This document shows, piece after piece, positions 1-6,017 of a stretch of 7,509 nt of DNA. Source of the stretch: Candidatus Kuenenbacteria bacterium CG_4_8_14_3_um_filter_39_15 (lineage in GTDB: Bacteria; Patescibacteriota; Patescibacteriia; UBA2196; GWA2-42-15); NCBI GenBank assembly GCA_002782365.1, contig PFHP01000072.1:1-7509 (forward strand), read 5' to 3'. The notes beneath the pieces are model-generated. The model had not been told where the DNA came from. It did no database searches and worked only from the letters and a program-made list of their open reading frames with translations. A program made the translations under genes and the position numbers. Position 1 is the first letter of the stretch; each line of letters opens with the position of its first letter.

Positions 1-2172
1 TCGGACGGCAATTATTTCTGGCGAGTGCGGGCCAAGGACGGCCTTGGGCTTTATTCTGGCTGGGCAGACGCTGACCAAGGTTTTGGCGGCGATGACGTTG
101 ATCTAAAAGTCAACAGTCCTACTTCCTTAACAGTTGACTTTGACTGGTGCATCAGCCCAAGCAATCCCCAGACTGTTCAATTTACCAGTTTTGTTTCCGG
201 TGGCACAGAGCCATATGGCTATGATTGGAATTTTGGCGACGGTTCAAGCCATTCAAGTTTAACCAATCCGACGCATAATTTTCAAAACGAAACAAGGGTG
301 GCTGGGGCAAGCACGGGAAATATAGAAGCACAGAAGCACGAAAAGGCGGAGACGATTTTTGAATCATTCTTTAAAAATATTTTAAATATTATAAAGAGCG
401 CTGGTGATTTATTAAATAGAACTACGGAGAAAATTATCAGTCGCTTGCCAATTGAAAAAGCCGAGGCGCAAACCGGCTGGTGGAACAGCAATTGGTTATA
501 CCGCCAGAAAATTATTTTTAACAATTCCAGTTCAAGTGAAAATCTGGATAATTTTCCAGTCTTAGTCAAATTAAATTCTTCCCGTGTTAATTACAATCAA
601 ACGCAAAATTCCGGCCAAGATATTCGTTTGGTGGATGCTGATGGCGCAACACTACTCGCTCATGAAATAGAAAAATGGGATGAGTCAGGCGATTCTTATG
701 TTTGGGTTAAAGTGCCCCGGATTGATGCTTCTTCTAATACTGACCACATTTGGCTCTATTATGGCAATCCGTCAGCCCCTGATGGACAGAATAAAACGGC
801 GGTTTGGGACGCTAATTATGTTGGCGTTTGGCATCTGCATAACGACTTTTTGGATTCAACTTTAAACGATAATGACGGCAGTAATAATGGTTCGGATGAT
901 GTGTTAGGAAAAATCGCTGACGGCCAGAATTTTAACGGGACAAGCGACTATATTAATGTGGGCAACAAACCCTCTTTGCGTTTGACCGGCGCAATGACAG
1001 TTGAGGCCTGGGGCGTTTTAGATACGGTGGAGAATAGGCGGCTCGTGGCCAAACAAGGAGGTGATTATAACCGCAGCTGGAGTTTAAACACTGAACGGGA
1101 TGACGGTAAATATCATTTTATGATTTCCAGCGACGGCGTGGAAGGGCATGGAGTTACTTCCAATAGTGCCATCTCTATCGGCACTAACACATGGAGTTAT
1201 TGGGCCGGAGTTTATGTGCCGAGCATGGCTCTAAAAATTTATGTTAATGGCAATCTTGATAATTCCAATACCGCTGGCATTCCGTCTTCACAATACAACA
1301 ACAATCTGGATGTTTGGATTGGCGCCCGTAATGAATGCGGCAACTGCTGGTGGGACGGCAAAATCGACGAGGTGCGCATTTCCAAAACTGCCCGTTCTTC
1401 GGACTGGCTCGCTGCGCAGTATAAATCAATGAGTGATACTTTGAATACTTATGCAAGCTCTCTTGGTGTTACTTTAACCGCTACTGATAGCCAGGGACGA
1501 GTAGGGGTTAAAACTAAAACCATTGATTTAGCCAGCGGTCCCAGCTGCAGCGATACCTCGTTTAATTTCAACAGTGTTTTGCCTTTGGGTTCAAGCCAGC
1601 TGGCTCTTAATTGGGATACTGCCGCCGCTGCCACAAGTTACACTATTTACCGCAATGGCAGTCCACTGGCAAATCCCAGTTATAGTTGTGCCGCCAGCAG
1701 TTGCAGTTATACTGACACTGGTCTTTTGCCCGGTACGCAATATTCTTATTATATTATTGCCCAGCCTTCCGCCACTAAAAATTCCACCAGCAATCCCGCG
1801 TGTGATGGTGCTGTCAGTACTTGTTCTTTAAGCGCCTCTACGGGCAATGTTGTGACTGGCCTCAATGTCAGCAGTAATACTTGCGGTCTTATCCGAGTTG
1901 TTTGGGATAATTTAGGCGATGATTATAGTTACCATATTTATAAAGACATAACCAATGTCAATAATGTCGGCAGTGGCGATGAAATTATGGCTGCCAGTTA
2001 TACCTGCGGCGCTGGCGACTGTACTTTTAATGATAAAGAAATAATTCCCGGAGAAATTTATTATTACAAGGTTACTTCAGAATCAGAGGGCGTAGAATCC
2101 GAATTAAGCTCTGCTCCAACCGGCTATGCTCATTCCTATTGTTACCGCGCCCCGACATGGGAAGAAAGATAA
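1..2172 (+). CDS. Large extracellular PKD/DUF2341/LamG/FnIII surface protein, 5' truncated
   Basis: The reading frame is open from base 1, so the gene begins upstream; the GTG at 25 is an internal Val codon. The frame opens with a FnIII-type strand (YFWRVRAKDG). A PKD domain follows (about 130-291, with the YDWNFGDG motif), then a helical linker ending in KAEAQ. Next come a DUF2341 domain (about 478-790, starting WWNSNWLYR and ending WLYYGN) and a LamG/concanavalin A-like domain (about 820-1405, with VEAWGVL, IYVNGN and KIDEVRIS). PKD-like sequence resumes at 1465 (GVTLTATDSQGRVG), followed by two FnIII-like domains (about 1540-1800 and 1830-2140), each with a C-x4-C pair. No membrane anchor or sorting signal is visible at the C-terminus. 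These domains are known from secreted or cell-surface carbohydrate-binding and adhesion proteins. Surface attachment is therefore inferred and the ligand is unknown. There is no G/C-rich terminator after the stop. Confidence 0.85.
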   Translation, partial: SDGNYFWRVRAKDGLGLYSGWADADQGFGGDDVDLKVNSPTSLTVDFDWCISPSNPQTVQFTSFVSGGTEPYGYDWNFGDGSSHSSLTNPTHNFQNETRVAGASTGNIEAQKHEKAETIFESFFKNILNIIKSAGDLLNRTTEKIISRLPIEKAEAQTGWWNSNWLYRQKIIFNNSSSSENLDNFPVLVKLNSSRVNYNQTQNSGQDIRLVDADGATLLAHEIEKWDESGDSYVWVKVPRIDASSNTDHIWLYYGNPSAPDGQNKTAVWDANYVGVWHLHNDFLDSTLNDNDGSNNGSDDVLGKIADGQNFNGTSDYINVGNKPSLRLTGAMTVEAWGVLDTVENRRLVAKQGGDYNRSWSLNTERDDGKYHFMISSDGVEGHGVTSNSAISIGTNTWSYWAGVYVPSMALKIYVNGNLDNSNTAGIPSSQYNNNLDVWIGARNECGNCWWDGKIDEVRISKTARSSDWLAAQYKSMSDTLNTYASSLGVTLTATDSQGRVGVKTKTIDLASGPSCSDTSFNFNSVLPLGSSQLALNWDTAAAATSYTIYRNGSPLANPSYSCAASSCSYTDTGLLPGTQYSYYIIAQPSATKNSTSNPACDGAVSTCSLSASTGNVVTGLNVSSNTCGLIRVVWDNLGDDYSYHIYKDITNVNNVGSGDEIMAASYTCGAGDCTFNDKEIIPGEIYYYKVTSESEGVESELSSAPTGYAHSYCYRAPTWEER
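292..1464 (+). other. DUF2341-LamG module inserted inside a PKD domain
   Basis: This in-frame stretch of 391 codons separates the first part of a PKD domain (ending NPTHNFQNE) from what reads as its last strands (GVTLTATDSQGRVGVKTKTI). The inserted part has its own leader-like helical region ending at an AxA-type site (KAEA), then DUF2341 and LamG, an order often seen as a self-standing protein start. I see no target-site duplication or inverted repeats at the junctions. The boundaries are inferred from the PKD pattern and may be off by a few codons. Confidence 0.55.
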
Positions 2173-2187
2173 AAGGAATTGAAAATT

Positions 2188-2214
2188 TTGAAATTATAAT
2201 TTCTGTGCTATAAT
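2188..2214 (+). promoter_or_regulatory. Extended -10 promoter of the pseudopilin gene
   Basis: A TTGAAA (-35, 2188-2193) lies 15 bases before TATAAT (-10, 2209-2214). The -10 is preceded by TG at 2206-2207, giving the perfect extended -10 TGCTATAAT, which can offset the short spacer. Transcription should begin near 2221, leaving a leader of about 20 bases before the ATG at 2241. That leader has no Shine-Dalgarno sequence. A 14-base perfect palindrome (2190-2203) overlaps the -35 end and spacer. Confidence 0.6.
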
Positions 2215-2240
2215 AATATATAGTAAATTATTTACAGCTT

Positions 2241-2723
2241 ATGCTTAACAACAAAAAACGCGGCTTTACCCTGATTGAACTTTTGGTTGTCATCGCGATT
2301 TTCGCTCTGATAGCCAATGTGACGATGCTTTCCCTTAATAAGGCTAAAAAGGACGCTCGCGATGCTAAAAGGGTTGATAACATCAGTCAAATCCGTTCCG
2401 CTTTACAGCTTTATTCCACGGAAAAACTGGCTTACCCTGCGGGCGATGGCGTTGCTCTAGGCAGTGGCAGTAATTTAGTGCTTGACAGTAACGGCTGGTC
2501 AAACGGTGCTTCCCCAGTCTCACCGATTTTTATGTATTCAGTGCCGAGAGACCCCAAGATGATTAATACCGGCCCTAATCCTTGTCAGGGCGGTGACATT
2601 AGCCCGTGTGATTATAGTTATACCCAAAATGGCAATGATTACATCCTTTATTTTTATCTTGAAGGCTCTGTCGCTAATATGGCCGCCGGCGCTCATTACG
2701 CCACTAAAGACGAAGTTCACTAA
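2241..2723 (+). CDS. Type IV pilin-like protein / GspG-type pseudopilin
   Basis: The 160-residue product has a class III prepilin signal: a short basic leader (MLNNKKRG), then the mature N-terminus FTLIELLVVIAIFALIA. The prepilin peptidase would cut between Gly8 and Phe9, and Glu13 is the conserved Glu5 of mature pilins. The hydrophobic helix continues into KARDAKR-like sequence and a helix of the type IRSALQLY, as in type II secretion and type IV pilus major pseudopilins. The globular part has a VPRDP turn and a Cys pair (C-x8-C near residues 114-123) that could form a disulfide. The ATG at 2241 is chosen because the basic leader starts there; no Shine-Dalgarno is seen. It has its own promoter and terminator, so it is probably monocistronic. 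Neither a secretion ATPase nor a peptidase gene is nearby, so its assembly system is encoded elsewhere. It may be a pilus subunit or a minor pseudopilin. Confidence 0.88.
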   Translation: MLNNKKRGFTLIELLVVIAIFALIANVTMLSLNKAKKDARDAKRVDNISQIRSALQLYSTEKLAYPAGDGVALGSGSNLVLDSNGWSNGASPVSPIFMYSVPRDPKMINTGPNPCQGGDISPCDYSYTQNGNDYILYFYLEGSVANMAAGAHYATKDEVH

Positions 2724-2747
2724 CAGCCGACCATTTTAATTGTTTAG

Positions 2748-2775
2748 CCCCCTTTGATTTTCAAGGGGGTTTTTT
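2748..2775 (+). terminator. Intrinsic terminator after the pseudopilin gene
   Basis: The stem CCCCCTT (2748-2754) pairs with AAGGGGG (2763-2769) around an 8-base loop and is followed by six T residues (2770-2775). This is a textbook rho-independent terminator 24 bases past the pilin stop. Its loop and T-tract overlap the ligA promoter. Confidence 0.85.
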
Positions 2776-2782
2776 GTATAAT
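2754..2782 (+). promoter_or_regulatory. ligA promoter, predicted leaderless
   Basis: A consensus TATAAT (2777-2782) lies 17 bases after TTGATT (2754-2759, 4 of 6 matches to TTGACA). With normal spacing, transcription would begin about 7 bases after the -10, at or next to the A of the ATG at 2789, which gives a leaderless mRNA. The -35 lies in the loop region of the upstream terminator hairpin. Confidence 0.6.
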
Positions 2783-2788
2783 AACAAC

Positions 2789-4774
2789 ATGACTCAAGCA
2801 GCAGCTCAAAAACGGCTGGAAAAACTCAAAGAGCAATTCCGCGAAATTGACTATGCTTATTTTGTTTTAGACAAGCCAATTGTTTCAGACGCCGCGCGCG
2901 ATTCTCTCAAACGGGAACTGGCTGATTTAGAGCGCCAATTTCCAAATTTGATCAGTCCGGATTCGCCCAGCCAGCGCATTGGCGGCAAAGTCCTGGGCAA
3001 ATTCAGTAAAGTCCGCCATAAAGCAGCCAAATATTCTTTTGATGATGTTTTCAGCTTTGACGAGGTGCTAGAGTTTGACGCCCGGGTAAAACGTTTTCTT
3101 GAACTGCCCGCGGATCAGGAGGTGGCCTATACTTGCGAATTAAAAATTGACGGTTTGAATATTACCTGCCATTACAAAAAAGGGATATTTGAGCAGGCGG
3201 TGACGCGCGGCGATGGTTTAACTGGCGAGGATGTGACTCACACTGTCAGGACAATTGAAAGCCTGCCGCTGAAATTAAAACAGTCGCTTGACATAGAAGT
3301 TGGCGGCGAGATTTTTATGCCGATAAAAAGTTTTGAGGTATTGAATAAAAAGGGCGCGGGATTTGCCAATCCCAGAAACGCCGCCGCCGGCACAGTCCGC
3401 CAGCTGGACCCGCAAGTTGTTGCCGAGCGCGATTTGCGCACTTTTTTCTATGTCATCAGCCATGGCTGGCCTGATAATTTGAAAACTCAATTTGAGCTGT
3501 TGCAATATTTACAAAAACTGGGACTGCCGGTTGAACGCCACTATGCTCAAGTGGCTAATATCCAGGGCGTTAAAGAATTTTTTAAAAAAACTAAATCTTT
3601 GAGAAATAAATTAAGTTTTGAAATTGACGGTATTGTGATCAAGGTCAATAACCTTGATTATCAGGCGAAATTAGGCCGCACAGCCAAAACTGTCCGTTGG
3701 GGCTCGGCCTTTAAATTTGCCGCCGAGCAGGCCACCACCCTGGTGGAAGACATTCAAGTTCAGGTCGGCCGCACTGGCGTGCTGACTCCGGTGGCGCATT
3801 TAAAACCAGTGCGCGTTGCCGGTTCAACCGTCTCTCGCGCCACGCTGCACAACCAAGATGAAATTGAGCGGCTGGGGATAAAAATAGGGGACACGGTGGT
3901 GGTGCAGAAGGCGGGCGACGTTATTCCCGACATTGTTCAGGTTCTGCCCAAACTTCGTACCGGTCAGGAGAGAAATTTTCATATGCCGAGCAGTTGTCCC
4001 GTCTGCGGCTCCAAAGTGATCAGAAAATCAGGCGAAGCCGCTCACCGTTGCACTAATAAAAATTGTTTTGCCCAAAACAAGGAGCGCCTTTACCATTTTA
4101 TTTCCCGCCCGGCCTTTGATATTGACGGCCTGGGCCCAAAAATTATTGACCAGCTGTTAGCTGCCGGCCTGATTAAAGACGCCAGTGATATTTTTACTCT
4201 GACTAAAGGCGATCTGGAGCCGCTGGAACGTTTTGCCGAGAAATCAGTGGACAATCTCGTTGGGGCGATTGCCCAGGCTAAAAATATTACGTTAGCGCGC
4301 TTGATTTACGGCCTCGGCATCAGAAATGTCGGCGAACAAACGGCCATTGACCTGGCAAAAAATTTTGGCATGTTGAGCAATATAAAAAAAGCTCCACTTG
4401 AAATTTTGGAAAATGTTCCAGCCATTGGCCCAATTGTCGCCCAAAGCATATATGGTTATTTTAATGATGATAAAAATATTAAATTTATAGAGAAGTTAGA
4501 AAAAAATGGTGTTAAAATTATCTCCCCATTTCCCCCGCTTGCTAAGGGGGGTTTGGCCGGCAAAATATTTGTTCTCACCGGCAGTCTGGCATCCCTGTCT
4601 CGCGACCAGACCAAACAAAAAATCCGCGATTTAGGCGGCGAGGTGTCGTCCGCGGTTTCTAAAAATACCGCTTATCTGGTTGCCGGCGCGCAGCCCGGCT
4701 CCAAATACGACAAGGCCAAGAAATTGGGCGTGAAGATAATAGATGAGAAAGAGTTTTTGGAAATGATAAAATAA
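2789..4774 (+). CDS. ligA: NAD+-dependent DNA ligase LigA
   Basis: LigA seals nicks in DNA during replication and repair, using NAD+ to adenylate an active-site lysine. The 661-residue product matches the family length (about 670). Domains in order: Ia (residues 1-70), adenylation domain with KIDG (Lys119, nucleophile), TRGDGLTGEDVT, GGEIFMP, NPRNAAAGT, DGIVIKV and WGSAFKF motifs; OB fold; four-Cys zinc finger (CPVC...CTNKNC); helix-hairpin-helix repeats (IRNVGEQTA, VPAIGPIVA); and a C-terminal BRCT domain (FVLTGSLASLSRDQ to the end). The ATG at 2789 fits the family N-terminus; an in-frame TTG at 2774 would lie within the promoter and terminator. Oddities: in domain Ia, positions matching E. 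coli His23 and Tyr35 are Phe25 and Arg37, and the linker before BRCT (SPFPPLAKGG) is encoded by a palindromic repeat. No terminator is seen after the stop. Confidence 0.97.
   Translation: MTQAAAQKRLEKLKEQFREIDYAYFVLDKPIVSDAARDSLKRELADLERQFPNLISPDSPSQRIGGKVLGKFSKVRHKAAKYSFDDVFSFDEVLEFDARVKRFLELPADQEVAYTCELKIDGLNITCHYKKGIFEQAVTRGDGLTGEDVTHTVRTIESLPLKLKQSLDIEVGGEIFMPIKSFEVLNKKGAGFANPRNAAAGTVRQLDPQVVAERDLRTFFYVISHGWPDNLKTQFELLQYLQKLGLPVERHYAQVANIQGVKEFFKKTKSLRNKLSFEIDGIVIKVNNLDYQAKLGRTAKTVRWGSAFKFAAEQATTLVEDIQVQVGRTGVLTPVAHLKPVRVAGSTVSRATLHNQDEIERLGIKIGDTVVVQKAGDVIPDIVQVLPKLRTGQERNFHMPSSCPVCGSKVIRKSGEAAHRCTNKNCFAQNKERLYHFISRPAFDIDGLGPKIIDQLLAAGLIKDASDIFTLTKGDLEPLERFAEKSVDNLVGAIAQAKNITLARLIYGLGIRNVGEQTAIDLAKNFGMLSNIKKAPLEILENVPAIGPIVAQSIYGYFNDDKNIKFIEKLEKNGVKIISPFPPLAKGGLAGKIFVLTGSLASLSRDQTKQKIRDLGGEVSSAVSKNTAYLVAGAQPGSKYDKAKKLGVKIIDEKEFLEMIK
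4521..4556 (+). repeat. Palindromic repeat read in frame in the LigA linker
   Basis: CCCCC (4532-4536) and CTT (4538-4540) pair with AAG (4544-4546) and GGGGG (4547-4551), with G4537 bulged and a 3-base loop. It encodes part of ISPFPPLAKGGLAG between the helix-hairpin-helix region and the BRCT domain. The G/C-rich stem contrasts with the A-rich codons just upstream. From memory, peptides of the type PPLAKGG mark dispersed palindromic repeats in several bacterial genomes. Other copies cannot be verified here, although the pilin terminator stem (CCCCCTT/AAGGGGG) is similar. Confidence 0.5.
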
Positions 4775-4801
4775 TATAAATAAAATGGAGGAAAGTAATT
4801 T

Positions 4802-4852
4802 TTGCTAAATGAATTACCCTGCGCCAAGAGCGCAGGGTAATTCATTTAGCAA
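4802..4852 (+). repeat. Perfect 23-bp inverted repeat (hairpin, 5-base loop)
   Basis: Positions 4802-4824 are the exact reverse complement of 4830-4852, separated by the loop CAAGA. The inner stem is CCCTGCGC/GCGCAGGG. The hairpin is 27 bases past the ligA stop and at the 5' edge of the broken methyltransferase. T residues precede it (4798-4803), but no T-tract follows on the + strand and A residues follow on the - strand, so it is not a classical terminator in either direction. The right arm fits the methyltransferase reading frame (AQGNSFSKD), suggesting that the left arm is an inverted copy of it. Confidence 0.9.
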
Positions 4853-5188
4853 GGACACCATAGACGTTGTTTATGCTCGTTCCGCCCTACATCTTTTTGA
4901 TGAAGAAATTGATGAGTTTTTAACTACAACAAAAATATTATTAAAGACGGGGGGTATCTCATGGTTCAAGGTAAACCAAACGAGAATTATAAAATACAAA
5001 GGAGCAGAGAGGTCAATCCAAACTTATGCGTCAATGGTGATGGGCGTATCAGACGACTTTGGAATGAGGAAAATATTAATAAGTTGGTCAATAAAATTGG
5101 TTTTAAACTAGTTCGTCTTGAAAGGACAACGGAAAAATGGCGCAATAAAGATAGTCATTTTATTAGTTTTATCGCTCAAAAAATATGA
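4809..5188 (+). pseudogene. Broken class I SAM-dependent methyltransferase (N-terminus lost, frameshifted)
   Basis: The first frame reads DTIDVVYARSALHLFDEEIDEFL...LLKTGG, the motif IV region and following helix/strand of a Rossmann-fold methyltransferase. At the G6 run (4949-4954) the sensible frame changes: the original continues as ISWFKVNQ and ends at 5111, while the -1 frame reads GGYLMVQGKPNENYK and goes on to GFKLVRLERTTEKW...FISFIAQKI, a normal methyltransferase C-terminus, stopping at 5186-5188. The half carrying motif I (the glycine-rich SAM loop) is absent. The ATG at 4809 lies inside the hairpin and gives an unnatural N-terminus. A short in-frame piece (ATG 4785, MEESNFC, stop 4806) upstream of the hairpin could be a relic of the true start. 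As it stands the product could not bind SAM. Sequencing or assembly error must be excluded. The 3' end overlaps the NUDIX start by 4 bases (ATGA). Confidence 0.75.
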
Positions 5189-5706
5189 CCACAGAAATTA
5201 AAACACCAATTTCAGTCGTCACGGCAATAATAGAGAGAAAAAATAGAAGCGGGGAGACCTTGGTTTATATGCAAGAAAGATGGAAACCACGAGTTAGCCC
5301 TGATTATTCCGGACTATGGGAATTGCCTTGCGGCGGTATTGAACCGTATGAAAATATATTTGATGCTCTGAAAAGAGAGGTTAAGGAAGAGTGCGGCTTA
5401 ATAATTACGAGTATTGGGTCTAATCGGCAGAATATGGTTTATAATCCACGCCACAATGATAAATCTTATTTTTTTCAGCCATTTATCTGCCATGGCGTCA
5501 CGGAAACAAGAAATGGCTTGCCATGGATTGGTTTTGCCTTTATTTGTAAAGTTGAGGGTAAAGTAAATATTAATAAAAAAGAAGCCAGGAAGCCGATTTG
5601 GTTTACTATTGACGCTTTGCGTGATTTGGTCACCAAAGAACCTGATAAAATATTCCCCCTGCACTTACCAGTATTGGATTATTATCTTAAATTTGCCAAA
5701 TTATGA
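5185..5706 (+). CDS. NUDIX hydrolase
   Basis: The 173-residue protein contains a perfect Nudix box, GX5EX7REUXEEXGU, at residues 50-72 (Gly50, Glu56, Arg64-Glu65, Glu68-Glu69, Gly71, Leu72). Its glutamates bind the Mg2+ used to cleave nucleoside diphosphates linked to another group. The sequence before the box (SGLWELPCGGIE) and the preceding strands (SVVTAIIE, LVYMQERWK) fit the fold. The substrate cannot be told from sequence; mutagenic or damaged nucleotides or sugar nucleotides are possible. The ATG overlaps the stop of the broken methyltransferase (ATGA), so translation was probably coupled to that gene. No separate Shine-Dalgarno or clear promoter is seen just upstream. If the methyltransferase frame is truly broken, ribosomes translating it terminate at 5111, 74 bases before this start, which could lower NUDIX expression. 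It is AT-richer than its ligA neighbour. Confidence 0.93.
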   Translation: MTTEIKTPISVVTAIIERKNRSGETLVYMQERWKPRVSPDYSGLWELPCGGIEPYENIFDALKREVKEECGLIITSIGSNRQNMVYNPRHNDKSYFFQPFICHGVTETRNGLPWIGFAFICKVEGKVNINKKEARKPIWFTIDALRDLVTKEPDKIFPLHLPVLDYYLKFAKL

Positions 5707-5720
5707 AAAAATGGTAAGAT
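5693..5720 (+). promoter_or_regulatory. gatCA promoter, predicted leaderless
   Basis: TTGCCA (5693-5698, 5 of 6 matches to the -35 consensus) lies 16 bases before TAAGAT (5715-5720). The -10 is preceded by TG at 5712-5713, an extended -10. The ATG of gatC starts 7 bases after the -10, exactly where transcription would begin. The promoter overlaps the last codons of the NUDIX gene. Confidence 0.5.
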
Positions 5721-5726
5721 GTAATT

Positions 5727-6017
5727 ATGTCGTTAGATACCAAACAAGTTGAGCACGTTGCCCAATTAGCTCGCATTGAGCTAAGCAGTGAAGAAAAACA
5801 AAAGTTCACCAAAGACCTTGGTGAAATTTTGGATTATTTTGAAAAATTAAAAAGACTTGAAACAACTGGCATTGAAGCAACCAGCCAAAGTATCGGGCTT
5901 AAAAATATTTCTAGAGCGGATGAAATAGCCGGCTGTCCGGAAGATGTGCAAAAAAATATTTTAGCCAATGCTCCTGACCGCAGCGGCCGGTTTATTAAGG
6001 TCAATAAAATCTTATGA
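5727..6017 (+). CDS. gatC: Asp-tRNA(Asn)/Glu-tRNA(Gln) amidotransferase subunit C
   Basis: GatC is the small subunit that wraps around and stabilises GatA and GatB in the GatCAB complex. The 96-residue length and pattern are typical: an N-terminal helix with VEHVAQLARIELSSEE, a second helix (DLGEILDYFEKLKRL), then TGIEAT, a polar SRADE segment and the C-terminal APDRSGRFIKV strand. No Shine-Dalgarno precedes the ATG; a -10 box 7 bases upstream suggests a leaderless start. The gene overlaps gatA by 4 bases (ATGA), so the two are co-transcribed and probably translationally coupled. The TGA stop, with gatA in another frame, supports standard genetic code use. Confidence 0.95.
   Translation: MSLDTKQVEHVAQLARIELSSEEKQKFTKDLGEILDYFEKLKRLETTGIEATSQSIGLKNISRADEIAGCPEDVQKNILANAPDRSGRFIKVNKIL

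Noticed and set aside
25..27. GTG as the start of the surface protein
   Set aside because: The frame is open from base 1 with FnIII-like residues (YFW) before it, so it is an internal Val codon of a gene cut by the window edge.
282..569. Minus-strand open frame opposite the surface protein
   Set aside because: It has no recognisable domain or start signal and lies opposite a frame with clear PKD and DUF2341 sequence; it is a shadow. The other minus-strand frames opposite ligA, the NUDIX gene and gatA are rejected for the same reason.
2774..2788. TTG as the ligA start, with AAGGGGG as Shine-Dalgarno
   Set aside because: The codon lies in the terminator T-tract and over the promoter -10; the ATG at 2789 fits the LigA family N-terminus, and the AAGGGGG is explained by the terminator stem.
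4802..4852. Hairpin as the ligA transcription terminator
   Set aside because: It is followed by AAGGACACC rather than a T-tract; the T residues are on the wrong side for the + strand, and the - strand exit is A-rich.
4809..5111. An intact 100-residue gene
   Set aside because: Its start is inside the hairpin and the part after the G6 run (ISWFKVNQ onward) has no methyltransferase character, whereas the -1 frame continues the family pattern.
4961..5188. A separate 75-residue gene starting at ATG 4961
   Set aside because: The same frame upstream reads GGYL, which completes the methyltransferase GG-Y-L-M-V-Q strand, so the ATG is an internal Met of the broken gene.
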